DNA of 53,696 nt from Bacillota bacterium (lineage in GTDB: Bacteria; Bacillota; Clostridia; Christensenellales; CAG-138): NCBI GenBank assembly GCA_023426265.1, contig JAFABA010000121.1, positions 1 through 53,696 of the forward strand, written 5' to 3'. The notes beneath the pieces are model-generated. The model did no database searches, was not told the origin of the DNA, and worked only from the letters and a program-made list of their open reading frames with translations. Positions 33,570-42,012 of this stretch are shown piece by piece. Position 1 is the first letter of the stretch. Each line of letters begins with the position of its first letter. The position numbers and the translations under genes are program-made.

Positions 33570-34325
33570 ATGGCAGAAGCAGCATACGACAGGGCGCAGA
33601 CGCTTTGGGAGCAATATGCCCGGGACGCCTCACAGGAAGTAAAAAATGAAATCGTCCTGCATTATATGTACTTGGTCAAGCGCATCGTGTATCGGTTACT
33701 GCCCACCTATGAGGGATACAGCAACTTTGACGATTTGCTCAGTTGCGGCGTGCTGGGGCTGATCGACGCAATCAGCAAGTTCGACGTCAGGCGCGAGATC
33801 CAGTTCGAAAATTACGCCTCCCTGCGCATCCGCGGAGAGATTATCGACCATATGCGCAAGCAGGATTGGGCGCCCTCCAGCCTCAGAAGAAAGATCCAGG
33901 CCATCAGCGCCGCCTACGGCGAACTGGAAAAAGAGCTTTCAAGGGAGCCTTCGGACAGCGAGGTGGCGGCCTACCTTGGCATGAACGAGAAGGAGATGCA
34001 AAAGATCGTCAACAAAATGCATATGTTCAACGTCATGCATTTTGAGGAAATGATCTCCAGCGATTTTTCGCTTGCACAGGTGGTGCAGGACAAAGGCGAG
34101 ACCCCGGAAGAAAACGTGGAAAACAACGAGATGAAAAAGGTGCTTGCGGAGTTGATTGAAACTTTGCCGGAAAAAGAGCGCCTTGTCATCACGCTGTATT
34201 ATTATGAGGAGCTTACGCTCAAAGAGATTGCGGGAATCCTGGGGGTTTCGGAATCCCGCGCTTCGCAGATTCATTCCAAGGTCATCATGAAGTTCCGATC
34301 CAGGCTGCAGACGATGTTCAACTAA
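33570..34325 (+). CDS. sigD: Flagellar RNA polymerase sigma factor SigD/FliA
   Basis: A 251-residue sigma-70-family protein of the FliA/WhiG group: region 2 with NFDDLLSCGVLGLIDAISKF and RIRGEIIDHMRKQDWAPSSL, region 3 around LSREPSDSEVAAYLG, and region 4 helix-turn-helix LTLKEIAGILGVSESRASQI. It would recognise the TAAA-N15-CGAT promoters at 17750 and 35249 and is held by FlgM (37383). Ribosome site GGGGAGGGA. Confidence 0.97.
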   Translation: MAEAAYDRAQTLWEQYARDASQEVKNEIVLHYMYLVKRIVYRLLPTYEGYSNFDDLLSCGVLGLIDAISKFDVRREIQFENYASLRIRGEIIDHMRKQDWAPSSLRRKIQAISAAYGELEKELSREPSDSEVAAYLGMNEKEMQKIVNKMHMFNVMHFEEMISSDFSLAQVVQDKGETPEENVENNEMKKVLAELIETLPEKERLVITLYYYEELTLKEIAGILGVSESRASQIHSKVIMKFRSRLQTMFN

Positions 34326-34360
34326 CGGTTAAACGGCGACCTTCGAAAGGAGGAGGTTTT

Positions 34361-34660
34361 GTGGCGTTTGAAGGCATAGGCTCCAAGATCATGATCCACA
34401 AGGTGACGGACTTTTCCAAAGAGGCGAGCAACCTGCAAAAAAGCGGCGAAATGGCGCAGGCGCATATCCAAAGCCGCGCTGCGCACGACGCACAGATCGC
34501 GCAGCAGCAGGTCACCGATGTATACGAGCCCTCCAGCGTGGCCATCCATCGGGAAAAAGAGCGGGAAAAGCGGCAGCAGGAACAGAAGCGGGAAGAAAAA
34601 AAGCGGGAAGCCCATAAGCCCCTGCCCGGGGAACCCACCAAAATCGATATCGAGATATAG
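34361..34660 (+). CDS. Small unknown protein between sigD and the swrB-like gene
   Basis: A 99-residue soluble protein. The first half is mixed helix (SKIMIHKVTDFSKEASNLQK); residues 60-85 are almost all Lys/Arg/Glu/Gln (REKEREKRQQEQKREEKKRE), a probable single charged helix; the end is IDIEI. No family recognised. AAAGGAGGAGG before the GTG start makes it one of the best ribosome sites in the cluster, so it is surely expressed. Its place in the sigD transcript implies a motility-linked role. Confidence 0.7.
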   Translation: MAFEGIGSKIMIHKVTDFSKEASNLQKSGEMAQAHIQSRAAHDAQIAQQQVTDVYEPSSVAIHREKEREKRQQEQKREEKKREAHKPLPGEPTKIDIEI

Positions 34661-34685
34661 GCGGATACGCCTGGAAGAGGGTAGC

Positions 34686-35240
34686 ATGGACTATACGTAT
34701 TATTTGTTTGCTTTTTTTGTATTTCTTCTTGTGTGCGCGACGGTGTATTTGAGCAGCATGCTCAAAAGGAACCAGAAGGAGGAAGCTGTAAAGCTTCCGC
34801 CGCCCGAGGATTTTCGTGAGAGGGAAGAGGAACTTCTTGCCCTGTTCCATAAGCTTGAGCGCGCGATGAGCGTTATGCAGGAAGAAATGGAGGAAACGCG
34901 CGGGGGGATCCGCGCGGACCGGGAGGAGGTCGCCTCCATGCTCGAACGCATGCAGCACCTGACGACAGGCATTCGCAGCAGCAGCGAGCAGCAGCGCCCG
35001 GAAGAACCAGTCAAACGCGGCCGCGGTCGGCCCAGGACGGTGAACCTCCCGCAGGAAGCGGAACGGGCGGCTCTGGTATTGGACCGTAAAAAGCCCGGCC
35101 CCAAAAAGAAGACGCTGCGAGACCGGGTGCTGGAGCTCTATGAAACGGGCCTCGCTGCGGACCGTATCGCGCAGGAACTCTCCATTTCCCGCGGGGAAGT
35201 GGATCTTGCGCTGGGCATCAAACAGGAAAAAAGCATATAA
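34686..35240 (+). CDS. SwrB-like (DUF6115) membrane-anchored motility protein
   Basis: A 184-residue protein: one N-terminal membrane helix (YYLFAFFVFLLVCATVYLSS), a helical coiled-coil part (about 45-100), then the basic tract KRGRGRPRTV, a second basic tract KKPGPKKKTL, and a C-terminal helix-turn-helix (LYETGLAADRIAQELSISRG). Position right after sigD and this layout match B. subtilis SwrB, which activates the basal body/SigD step of flagellar assembly. The GRGRPR sequence is like an AT-hook, and with the HTH suggests DNA or RNA contact at the membrane; that is inference. ATG 34686 follows GAGGGTAG. Confidence 0.75.
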   Translation: MDYTYYLFAFFVFLLVCATVYLSSMLKRNQKEEAVKLPPPEDFREREEELLALFHKLERAMSVMQEEMEETRGGIRADREEVASMLERMQHLTTGIRSSSEQQRPEEPVKRGRGRPRTVNLPQEAERAALVLDRKKPGPKKKTLRDRVLELYETGLAADRIAQELSISRGEVDLALGIKQEKSI

Positions 35241-35248
35241 ATTTTCTC

Positions 35249-35275
35249 TAAAGTCTGCGGCAATTATTTCGATAT
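35249..35275 (+). promoter_or_regulatory. SigD (sigma-28) promoter of the rod/hook-filament operon
   Basis: TAAA (35249-35252), exactly 15 nt, TTCGATAT (35268-35275): full -35 and 6 of 8 in -10. The first part (TAAAGTC) and spacer resemble the fliD promoter. 45 bp before the flgF-like start. Confidence 0.8.
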
Positions 35276-35320
35276 TGTTACCATATGGAATAGGCGGTCG
35301 TATTGCCGCTTGGAGGAACT

Positions 35321-36073
35321 ATGCTGCGAAGCCTGTATCTTTCCGCCACCAACATGCTGGTGCAGCGGAAGAAAGTGGATGTAATCGCAAACAATATCGC
35401 CAATATGGATACCGTGGGGTATAAATCCGACAGTCTCATTTCGCGCTCGTTCGGGGATATGTATTTGGAGCGCGTGAATGATCCCGGCAATACGGCAGAG
35501 GGCGTCGGCCCGCTCAATACCGGCGTGCACATCGACGAGCTTGTGACCTCTTTTGAAGAGGGAAGCCTGAAAACCACGAACAGGGGCCTGGACTTCGCCA
35601 TCACAGGGGACGGCTTTTTTGTCGTTTCCACCACAGCGGGGGACCGCTACACGCGTGACGGCAACTTTGCCATCAACAGCGACGGATACCTTGTTACCAG
35701 CGACGGCAACCGTGTACTGGGCACAAACGGGTTTTTGAAGATCGATACGGCGAATATCGCCGTGGACTCGAACGGAAATATCGTGAATGCCGAAGGGGAC
35801 GAACTTGGCGCATTGCGCATCGTATCCTTTGCGGATAACGCGGGTTTAAAAAAGGCGGGAAACAACCTGTATATCAATGAAAACAACCAGCGGGCCCAAA
35901 CGGCGCAGGATGTTGCCGTGCGTCAGGGGGCTTTGGAAGCCTCCAACACGGATATTACAAACGAAACGCTCAACATGATGGCGGCATCCAGAAGTTTTGA
36001 AACCAGCCAGCGGGTCGTGAAAATGATCGATGAAACGCTCGGCCGGGCCGTAAACGACATCGGAAAGGTATAG
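35321..36073 (+). CDS. Flagellar rod/hook-basal body protein, FlgF/FlgG type (FlhO-like)
   Basis: A 250-residue FlgF/FlgG-family protein: KVDVIANNIANMDTVGYKSD at the N-terminus, GLDFAITGDGFFVVSTTAGD and DRYTRDGNFAINSDGYLVTS in the middle, and the C-terminal LEASNTDITNETLNMMAASR that packs as a rod coiled coil. It corresponds to B. subtilis FlhO by position in front of an FlhP-like partner. TGGAGGAAC stands before ATG 35321. First gene of the SigD transcript. Confidence 0.92.
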   Translation: MLRSLYLSATNMLVQRKKVDVIANNIANMDTVGYKSDSLISRSFGDMYLERVNDPGNTAEGVGPLNTGVHIDELVTSFEEGSLKTTNRGLDFAITGDGFFVVSTTAGDRYTRDGNFAINSDGYLVTSDGNRVLGTNGFLKIDTANIAVDSNGNIVNAEGDELGALRIVSFADNAGLKKAGNNLYINENNQRAQTAQDVAVRQGALEASNTDITNETLNMMAASRSFETSQRVVKMIDETLGRAVNDIGKV

Positions 36074-36083
36074 GGTTTAAGCC

Positions 36084-36869
36084 ATGATGCAGACGTCTTT
36101 ATCAGCCAAAAGCGCGCTGCGCGCACAGCAGCAGCAGCTTGATGTGATTGCAAATAATATCGCCAATGTCAACACGGTAGGGTTTAAGTCGAGCAGCGTC
36201 AATTTTAAGGATACGCTCTACAATACCATGGTTAGACCTACCGACGGCGAACCGCTCCAGCGCGGTACCGGCGTGTGGGTTTCCGCCATTACGAAGTCGT
36301 TTGCGCTGGGTACGCCCATGCTCACCGGCGTGCCTCTGGATTTCTGCCTCATGGGTGACGGCTTCTTTACCCTGGAGGATCAGGACGGCAACGAGCTCTA
36401 TACGCGAAATGGCGCGTTCAAGCTTTCCGTAGAGGGAGATACGAGGTACCTGGTGGATTCCGAAGGCCGCTATGTGCAGGGAGAGGACGGCAAGATCGAG
36501 GTTCCCGATGGGGATATGAGTACGCTCACAGTTGACGGCAACGGGCAGCTGTTCATTGCTCAAACCGCCGCGAACGGGACGGCAACGGGTGCGCCCACCG
36601 CGTTTGCGACGCTTAGGATCTCCTCTTTTTTGAACAATGAAGGCTTGGAAGCCGCGGGTAGCAGCACATTCCGCGCCACCGCCGCCTCAGGGGAGGCCGA
36701 GACGGTGGAAGCCCCGGAAGTACGCGTCGGGTACCTGGAATCCTCCAATGTGGATATGGTGACGGAGATGACTACGTTGATCCGCGCGCAAAAGGCGTTC
36801 TCCTTTGCATCGCAGGCGGTGCGCACGGCGGACGAAATGGCCGCCATGGCAAATAACATGCGTCCTTGA
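36084..36869 (+). CDS. Flagellar rod/hook-basal body protein, FlgG type (FlhP-like)
   Basis: A 261-residue paralogue of the preceding protein: QQLDVIANNIANVNTVGFKS, CLMGDGFFTLEDQDGNELYT, TRNGAFKLSVEGDTRYLVDS and C-terminal YLESSNVDMVTEMTTLIRAQ. Distal rod subunit by family. The pair FlhO/FlhP arrangement is as in Bacillus, but here both genes are joined to the yvyF-flgM-csrA cluster. Confidence 0.93.
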   Translation: MMQTSLSAKSALRAQQQQLDVIANNIANVNTVGFKSSSVNFKDTLYNTMVRPTDGEPLQRGTGVWVSAITKSFALGTPMLTGVPLDFCLMGDGFFTLEDQDGNELYTRNGAFKLSVEGDTRYLVDSEGRYVQGEDGKIEVPDGDMSTLTVDGNGQLFIAQTAANGTATGAPTAFATLRISSFLNNEGLEAAGSSTFRATAASGEAETVEAPEVRVGYLESSNVDMVTEMTTLIRAQKAFSFASQAVRTADEMAAMANNMRP

Positions 36870-36913
36870 TATGCTTGGCGCGAAAAGGCGATGACTGGAC
36901 GGAGGATGTCTAA

Positions 36914-37333
36914 ATGCAGGTAAGGCAATGCAGGATATGCGGCAAGTTGTTTCAATCCATGGGCAATTATGTTTGCCTCGAATGCGAGGAAAAACTGGAC
37001 CAGGAATTCCGCTTGGTACGGGATTACCTGTATGACCATCGAGAGGCGGATATCACGGAGATTTCAAGAGAGACGGGAGTGAGCGAACGGAGCATCCTGC
37101 AGTTTCTCAAGGAAGAACGGCTGACGCTTTCTGTTCCAAGCGAGAATATCCGCTGCGAGCATTGCGGAAAGCCGGTTATGGGCGGGAAAATCTGTGAGGA
37201 TTGCAGGAACAGATTATCAAGAATATTAGAAGGCGTGATCGAAGCAAACGCAGCAAGGCTGGCGGAAAAGAAAGCGTCTGCCGAGGTAATGAGCTACCAG
37301 GGCCGCAAACATTTTGACAATAACAGAAGATAG
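36914..37333 (+). CDS. yvyF: YvyF-family flagellar operon zinc-ribbon protein
   Basis: A 139-residue protein with two zinc-finger-like cysteine pairs flanking a helix-turn-helix: CRICGKLF with VCLECEEK at the N-terminus, ITEISRETGVSERSILQFLK as a MerR-like helix-turn-helix, then RCEHCGKPV and ICEDCRNRL. This is the flagellar operon protein family named after B. subtilis YvyF, a presumed motility regulator. Synteny yvyF-flgM-flgN-flgK-flgL matches Bacillus exactly. Ribosome site GGACGGAGG. Confidence 0.92.
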   Translation: MQVRQCRICGKLFQSMGNYVCLECEEKLDQEFRLVRDYLYDHREADITEISRETGVSERSILQFLKEERLTLSVPSENIRCEHCGKPVMGGKICEDCRNRLSRILEGVIEANAARLAEKKASAEVMSYQGRKHFDNNRR

Positions 37334-37382
37334 GCTTGTTTCATTTTAAGAAGCGCGAAATCAGGGACAGGGAAGTGGGAGT

Positions 37383-37661
37383 ATGAGAGTAAATTCAATT
37401 CCGCCTAAGGAAATCTATAGCCAGTATCTGTGTGTGAGGGATATTCAGCCGGTCACCACAAACCGCGTTATGCTGGCGGACCATGTGGAGCTGTCCAGCA
37501 CCGCAAAATCATTTTCCGCTACGCTTAAAGCGGCCCGCGAAGCGCTTAACGTGCAGGACCCGGCGAGGGCGGCGAGGATCAGCGCCATCAAACAGAAGGT
37601 TGACAACAATACCTATTTTGTTCCGGCCGAAAAGGTGGCGGAGAAGATTTTTGAAATTTAA
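37383..37661 (+). CDS. flgM: Anti-sigma-D factor FlgM
   Basis: A 92-residue FlgM: disordered start, then DHVELSSTAKSFSATLKAAR and the C-terminal sigma-binding helix RISAIKQKVDNNTYFVPAEK followed by VAEKIFEI, diagnostic for the family. It holds SigD until the hook is complete and it is exported. Located in the yvyF-csrA operon as in Bacillus. Confidence 0.95.
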   Translation: MRVNSIPPKEIYSQYLCVRDIQPVTTNRVMLADHVELSSTAKSFSATLKAAREALNVQDPARAARISAIKQKVDNNTYFVPAEKVAEKIFEI

Positions 37662-37689
37662 CGGGGCGACCGGCAAGAGAGGTACGGCC

Positions 37690-38190
37690 ATGCGGGATCT
37701 GATAAAAGAGCTTGAATATTACATGGCTGGCGAGCTGGAAATTTATGTGGGTCTGCTGCAGTACGCAAAAAACAAGAAAGCAGCGTTGATCAAAAACGAC
37801 CTGGATGGGCTCAATATGCTGGTGAAGCTGGAGGATGAAGCCATCAACCGCCTGCATGTTGCATCCGCCCAAAGGGAAGCCCTGTTTGACCGGGTGAAAA
37901 AAGAGACCGGTTATGAGGGCAAGATCACGTTTGAGTATATCGTAAAGGACCGTTCCGCTGAAGAGCGCAAGGAGCTGGACCGCTTAAGGGGCCGTTACCA
38001 GGAAGTGGTACGCGAGCTTTCCGCGCTCAATGAACTCAACCAAGGCCTGCTGCAGATGCAGCTTCAGTACACCTCCTTCTGTATGGATATTTTGATGCAG
38101 GAAAAGCCGGTGGGCGGGACGTACGGCAGTTCCGGCCATGCAAACGCTGATTTTCAGCAAGGGAGAAGGTTTATCGACCAGGAAGCGTGA
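37690..38190 (+). CDS. flgN: Hook-filament junction chaperone FlgN
   Basis: A 166-residue, mostly helical protein beginning MRDLIKELEYYMAGELEIYV and ending in the short RRFIDQEA motif typical of FlgN/YvyG proteins. It escorts FlgK and FlgL, encoded next, to the export gate. ATG 37690 follows AGAGAGG; the frame is open upstream inside flgM without support. It lies 28 nt after flgM. Confidence 0.9.
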   Translation: MRDLIKELEYYMAGELEIYVGLLQYAKNKKAALIKNDLDGLNMLVKLEDEAINRLHVASAQREALFDRVKKETGYEGKITFEYIVKDRSAEERKELDRLRGRYQEVVRELSALNELNQGLLQMQLQYTSFCMDILMQEKPVGGTYGSSGHANADFQQGRRFIDQEA

Positions 38191-38197
38191 GGGGAAT

Positions 38198-39682
38198 ATG
38201 TCATTTTACGGATTGGAAATCGCCAAAACAGGCCTCGCTATCAGCCAAAAGGGCATCAATCTGGCCGGCCATAATATCGCAAACGCGGATACGGAAGGGT
38301 ATACCAGGCAGCGGTTATATCTTGCTTCCATAGGTCCGGGGTCTCTTGTTTCGCGGTATGTCCCGGTTTACAAAGGCGCCGTGGGCAAAGGCGTGGACGT
38401 TCTGGGGGTAGAGCAGCTTCGCAACGCTTATGTGGACCGTGCGCTCAGAAATGAGACCTCGAGCCTTAACCAGTGGGAAACCCGCGCATCCGAGATGGAG
38501 TATATTGAATCCCTCTTTAATGAGACGAACAACGCAAGCCTTTCCAACTCTCTTGCGGATTTTTTCGACAGCATGCAGGAGCTTTCCAAGGATCCTGTGA
38601 GCAAGGAAATCCGCACCAATGTGCAGCAGACGGCCATCACGCTCACCGAGACGATGAGCCATTACTATAGGCAGTTGGACGACCTGCGGACCCAGATGAA
38701 CGAGTCGATAGAAGTGGCGGTAAACCGCATCAATGAAATCACGCAATCCATTGCGGATTTCAACCTGAGCATAGAGACATTTGAACTCAGCGGGGAAAAG
38801 GCGAACGATCTGAATGACAAACGCAATCTTTTGCTTGATGAGCTTGCCACGCTTACGGATATGGAATATTCGACCGATTCTCAGGGACGTTTGAGCGTTA
38901 GGATCGCCGGCAATACGGTAGTGGACCACGGCACATCATGTGATTTAAAGGTGAAGGCTGATGCGAATGGAATGTATTCCGTTCACATGGACAACGCGGC
39001 GGAAACGGAAGTCGAATATACAAACGGGAAAATGGCGGGCTACAGGCAGCTTCGCGACGGCAGCACGGCGGATGACATCGGCATTCCGTTTTTGATGGAA
39101 GGCCTGAATACGCTCGCGCGCAGCATTGCCAAGCAGTTTAACGACGTCCATAAGCAGGGCTGGACGATGCCGCACGATTCCGTCGTTTCACAGACGGGCG
39201 TCTATCTGTTCAATGTGGACGTCGTAGGCGGAGTGGAGGATTACGATGCCATTACGGCTGGGAATCTCAAACTTTCCGATGCTGTATTGGAAGATGTGTA
39301 CAAGATTGCGGCTTCCAGCAAGCAGATCAATCTGGCATCCGATGACCCGCAGGACAGGAACAATGAGAACGCGCTCAAACTCGCGGGTTTGGGAACTTCC
39401 TCCGCTACAATGGGCAAAACCAGCTTTGAGGGGTACTTGAAAAACCTGGTGGTGGAACTGGGCGTAGGCAGCGCGCATACTTCCAATATACTTACCAGCC
39501 AGCAGGCGCTCGTGACCAATCTGCAGGGGCGCAGAGACTCGGTTTCGGGGGTATCCGTGGACGAGGAAATGGTACAGCTGATGAAATATCAGCACATGTA
39601 TAACGCTTCCTCCCGCATTATCACCACGATTGATGAGGCGCTCGACAAGCTCATCAACGGCACGGGTCTTGTCGGCAGATAA
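38198..39682 (+). CDS. flgK: Hook-filament junction protein FlgK (HAP1)
   Basis: A 494-residue FlgK: GLEIAKTGLAISQKGINLAG and HNIANADTEGYTRQRLYLAS at the N-terminus, QQTAITLTETMSHYYRQLDD in the coiled coil, and the C-terminal SGVSVDEEMVQLMKYQHMYN with ASSRIITTIDEALDKLINGT. Shorter than enteric FlgK mainly through a smaller surface domain. AGGGGAA lies before ATG 38198. Confidence 0.97.
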   Translation: MSFYGLEIAKTGLAISQKGINLAGHNIANADTEGYTRQRLYLASIGPGSLVSRYVPVYKGAVGKGVDVLGVEQLRNAYVDRALRNETSSLNQWETRASEMEYIESLFNETNNASLSNSLADFFDSMQELSKDPVSKEIRTNVQQTAITLTETMSHYYRQLDDLRTQMNESIEVAVNRINEITQSIADFNLSIETFELSGEKANDLNDKRNLLLDELATLTDMEYSTDSQGRLSVRIAGNTVVDHGTSCDLKVKADANGMYSVHMDNAAETEVEYTNGKMAGYRQLRDGSTADDIGIPFLMEGLNTLARSIAKQFNDVHKQGWTMPHDSVVSQTGVYLFNVDVVGGVEDYDAITAGNLKLSDAVLEDVYKIAASSKQINLASDDPQDRNNENALKLAGLGTSSATMGKTSFEGYLKNLVVELGVGSAHTSNILTSQQALVTNLQGRRDSVSGVSVDEEMVQLMKYQHMYNASSRIITTIDEALDKLINGTGLVGR

Positions 39683-39724
39683 AAGAATTTTGGGGTGAGG
39701 TTTTAAGAAAGGCAGGGATACTGC

Positions 39725-40657
39725 GTGCGCATTACCACAAGCATGATGACGAGTTCGTTCTTGGCGAACCTCAATAACAATCTGAACGCCATGCAGATGT
39801 ATCAGACCCAGCTTGCCACGGGCAGGCGTATTACCAAGCTTTCAGACGATCCCGTGGGCGTATTGGGCAGCATGAACGCACGCGTCAAGCTTGCGAGGCT
39901 CGAGCAATATAAGGACAATATCGGCTCCGTGCAGGATATTTTAAAGCAGACCGAAACCGTCCTTCAGGAAGTAAACAAAATGCTGCAGACCGCGTATGAA
40001 CGCTCGGTGCAGACTACGACCGATACGTATTCGGACGAAGACCGCGCGGCGGCGGCGAACGAAATCGCCCAATTGAAGGAACATTTGCTCAACTTGGGCA
40101 ATACCAAGATCGCCAACCAATATATATTCGGCGGCTATAACGCCACCAAAGCGCCGTTTGTGGTGGACGCTTCCGGCAATCTTTTGTATAACGGGCTCAA
40201 CGTCGCGGTAAACAACGCGGCGCTTGAGGAGCAGGCAAAACAGAATACCAGCGTCGAACTGGGCTATGACATGAAGATGACCGCTACCATAAACGGCATT
40301 GAGCTTTTTGGCAGCGGCGAGAACAATATTTACAAGCTGTTTGATGAATTCAGCGCCGCCCTTTCCGGCGGTGCGCCATCGGACGAATTGAGCGCTTTTA
40401 TTACGAAGTTCCAGAATGCGCAGGCCGATGTCATGGCAAAAACAGCAGAAGTCGGCGCGCGTACCAATCGGCTCACGATGTTGGAAAACCGGTATGAGGA
40501 TGACGAGGTCAACTATACAGAAATCAAATCCAAAGTGGAAGACGTCGATCAGGCGGAAGCCATCATGCGCTATAAAATGGCGGAGTCGGTGTATCTCTTC
40601 GCATTAAAAATCGGCTCCAATATTATACAGCCAACGCTTGTGGATTATTTGAATTGA
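39725..40657 (+). CDS. flgL: Hook-filament junction protein FlgL (HAP3)
   Basis: A 310-residue FlgL: RITTSMMTSSFLANLNNNLN, QTQLATGRRITKLSDDPVGV, a central NTKIANQYIFGGYNATKAPF and a C-terminal coiled coil ending MAESVYLFALKIGSNIIQPT. Start GTG 39725. Between flgK and the DUF6470 gene as in Bacillus. Confidence 0.96.
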   Translation: MRITTSMMTSSFLANLNNNLNAMQMYQTQLATGRRITKLSDDPVGVLGSMNARVKLARLEQYKDNIGSVQDILKQTETVLQEVNKMLQTAYERSVQTTTDTYSDEDRAAAANEIAQLKEHLLNLGNTKIANQYIFGGYNATKAPFVVDASGNLLYNGLNVAVNNAALEEQAKQNTSVELGYDMKMTATINGIELFGSGENNIYKLFDEFSAALSGGAPSDELSAFITKFQNAQADVMAKTAEVGARTNRLTMLENRYEDDEVNYTEIKSKVEDVDQAEAIMRYKMAESVYLFALKIGSNIIQPTLVDYLN

Positions 40658-40676
40658 CGAGCGGGGGTGTGATATA

Positions 40677-41267
40677 ATGAACTCGCTTAGCATACATACC
40701 CAGCGTGCTGTGATCGAAATTACATCACGCCCCGCCAAAATGTACGTCGAACACAAACGACCCAATTTCAAAATCAAACGTACCGATCCGAAAATGAGAA
40801 TCGAACGGAAAATGCCTTCGTTCGATATCAAATGGGAGGATGTCAGGAATACCAGCGGTCAGGCGTCCACGCTCCAATTGGGAAAAAATTTTGCTGAAAA
40901 AGGAAAACAAAAGGCTTTAGAAGCGATCCGTTCCATTGTGGAGCGCGGAGATATTTTGAAGGACGTTACTGATCCTAAGGCGCTTGAAAAAGTGGCGGTT
41001 TCCGTTTCCGTTAAGGACATGCCGGAACTCAATGTGGGGCTCATGCCCAAGCAAAAGGCACGTATCGAATGGGACCCCGGCTATTGTACCATAGAATGGA
41101 CGGACCCCGTTCTGCAGATCGAATGGGATAAGGACTTCAGGCCAACGATCGAATGGGAACCTTACGCGGTGGAAGTACGCCTCAGACACAGGCCTTTGGT
41201 GCAAATTAGAGTCAATTTGGAGCGCATACCCGGCGCCGTAGGCGTCAAGGTGGATCAGGAAGTGTGA
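40677..41267 (+). CDS. DUF6470 (YviE-like) flagellar-locus protein
   Basis: A 196-residue protein in the position of B. subtilis yviE, between flgL and fliW. Short repeating strand units alternate charged and hydrophobic residues: RPNFKIKRTDPKMRIERKMP and, near the end, ARIEWDPGYCTIEWTDPVLQ with IEW repeated four times. This gives a beta-helix-like or stacked beta architecture. Function unknown in all members. Confidence 0.85.
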   Translation: MNSLSIHTQRAVIEITSRPAKMYVEHKRPNFKIKRTDPKMRIERKMPSFDIKWEDVRNTSGQASTLQLGKNFAEKGKQKALEAIRSIVERGDILKDVTDPKALEKVAVSVSVKDMPELNVGLMPKQKARIEWDPGYCTIEWTDPVLQIEWDKDFRPTIEWEPYAVEVRLRHRPLVQIRVNLERIPGAVGVKVDQEV

Positions 41268-41281
41268 TAGGGGGTTCTGCA

Positions 41282-41755
41282 ATGCTGATCGAAACGGCCA
41301 GATTTGGGGATTTCAACCTGAATGACAGCAAGATCATCGATTTCCCAAACGGCATACCGGGGTTTGAGGAGCTGCACAAGTTCATTATTCTGGAAATCAA
41401 CGAAACCAAGCCGTTGTATTGGCTGCAATCCACGGAAAACAGGCATATCTCCCTTCCGGTGGTAATCCCCTTTGAGCTTTTGGAGGATTACTACATTGAG
41501 ATTCGGGAAAACGAGCTCAAGGGTATTGAGGTGGACAATAACAACGACCTTCTGATACTCAACGTGGTGGTTATTCCCGAAAACATCGAGAAAATGACGG
41601 TCAACCTCGCCGCGCCCATCATCATCAATCTGAAGCTCGGCGCAGGCAAACAGATCGTGATCGATGCGGCGGACCTTCCCGTCCGGTTCCCCATATACGA
41701 CGCGGTCATGCGGAAATTGAAAGGGGGAGAAGCGGATGCTGGTTCTCTCGCGTAA
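41282..41755 (+). CDS. fliW: Flagellar assembly factor FliW
   Basis: A 157-residue FliW: KIIDFPNGIPGFEELHKFII, then FWLQS-type sequence (PLYWLQSTENRHISLPVVIP) and LAAPIIINLKLGAGKQIVID. It binds flagellin and CsrA in partner-switching control of hag translation. GGGGG precedes ATG 41282. Its last 20 nt overlap csrA, so the two antagonists are made in coupled amounts. Confidence 0.97.
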   Translation: MLIETARFGDFNLNDSKIIDFPNGIPGFEELHKFIILEINETKPLYWLQSTENRHISLPVVIPFELLEDYYIEIRENELKGIEVDNNNDLLILNVVVIPENIEKMTVNLAAPIIINLKLGAGKQIVIDAADLPVRFPIYDAVMRKLKGGEADAGSLA

Positions 41756-41948
41756 AGCAGGTGAAATACTTTCAATCGGCCCGGATATCACGATAGAAGT
41801 GGTGGCCGTGGAAGGGGACCGCGTGCGCCTTGGCATCAATGCGCCCAGGGATACGCGCATATTCCGCAAGGAGCTTCTCGACCAGACGGTGGATATCAAT
41901 AAGATCGCGATCAATGCCCCGGTAATCAATTTTCAGGAAAGCAAATAA
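41736..41948 (+). CDS. csrA: Translational regulator CsrA
   Basis: A 70-residue CsrA: MLVLSRKAGEILSIGPDITI, VEGDRVRLGINAPRDTRIFR with the RNA-binding Arg near position 44, and a C-terminal helix. In Firmicutes it represses flagellin translation unless sequestered by FliW. Ribosome site GGGGGAGA lies inside fliW. The operon closes with the terminator at 41969. Confidence 0.97.
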   Translation: MLVLSRKAGEILSIGPDITIEVVAVEGDRVRLGINAPRDTRIFRKELLDQTVDINKIAINAPVINFQESK

Positions 41949-41968
41949 GCGTACACATCGATATTAGA

Positions 41969-41996
41969 AAAAGTCCTGCCCGACGGCAGGACTTTT
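41969..41996. terminator. Bidirectional intrinsic terminator after csrA
   Basis: AAAAGTCCTGCC (41969-41980), CGAC loop, GGCAGGACTTTT (41985-41996): perfect 12-bp stem with A/T ends. It also serves the converging TauE/SafE-type genes. Confidence 0.85.
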
Positions 41997-42012
41997 ATGT
42001 TGCAATGAAATG

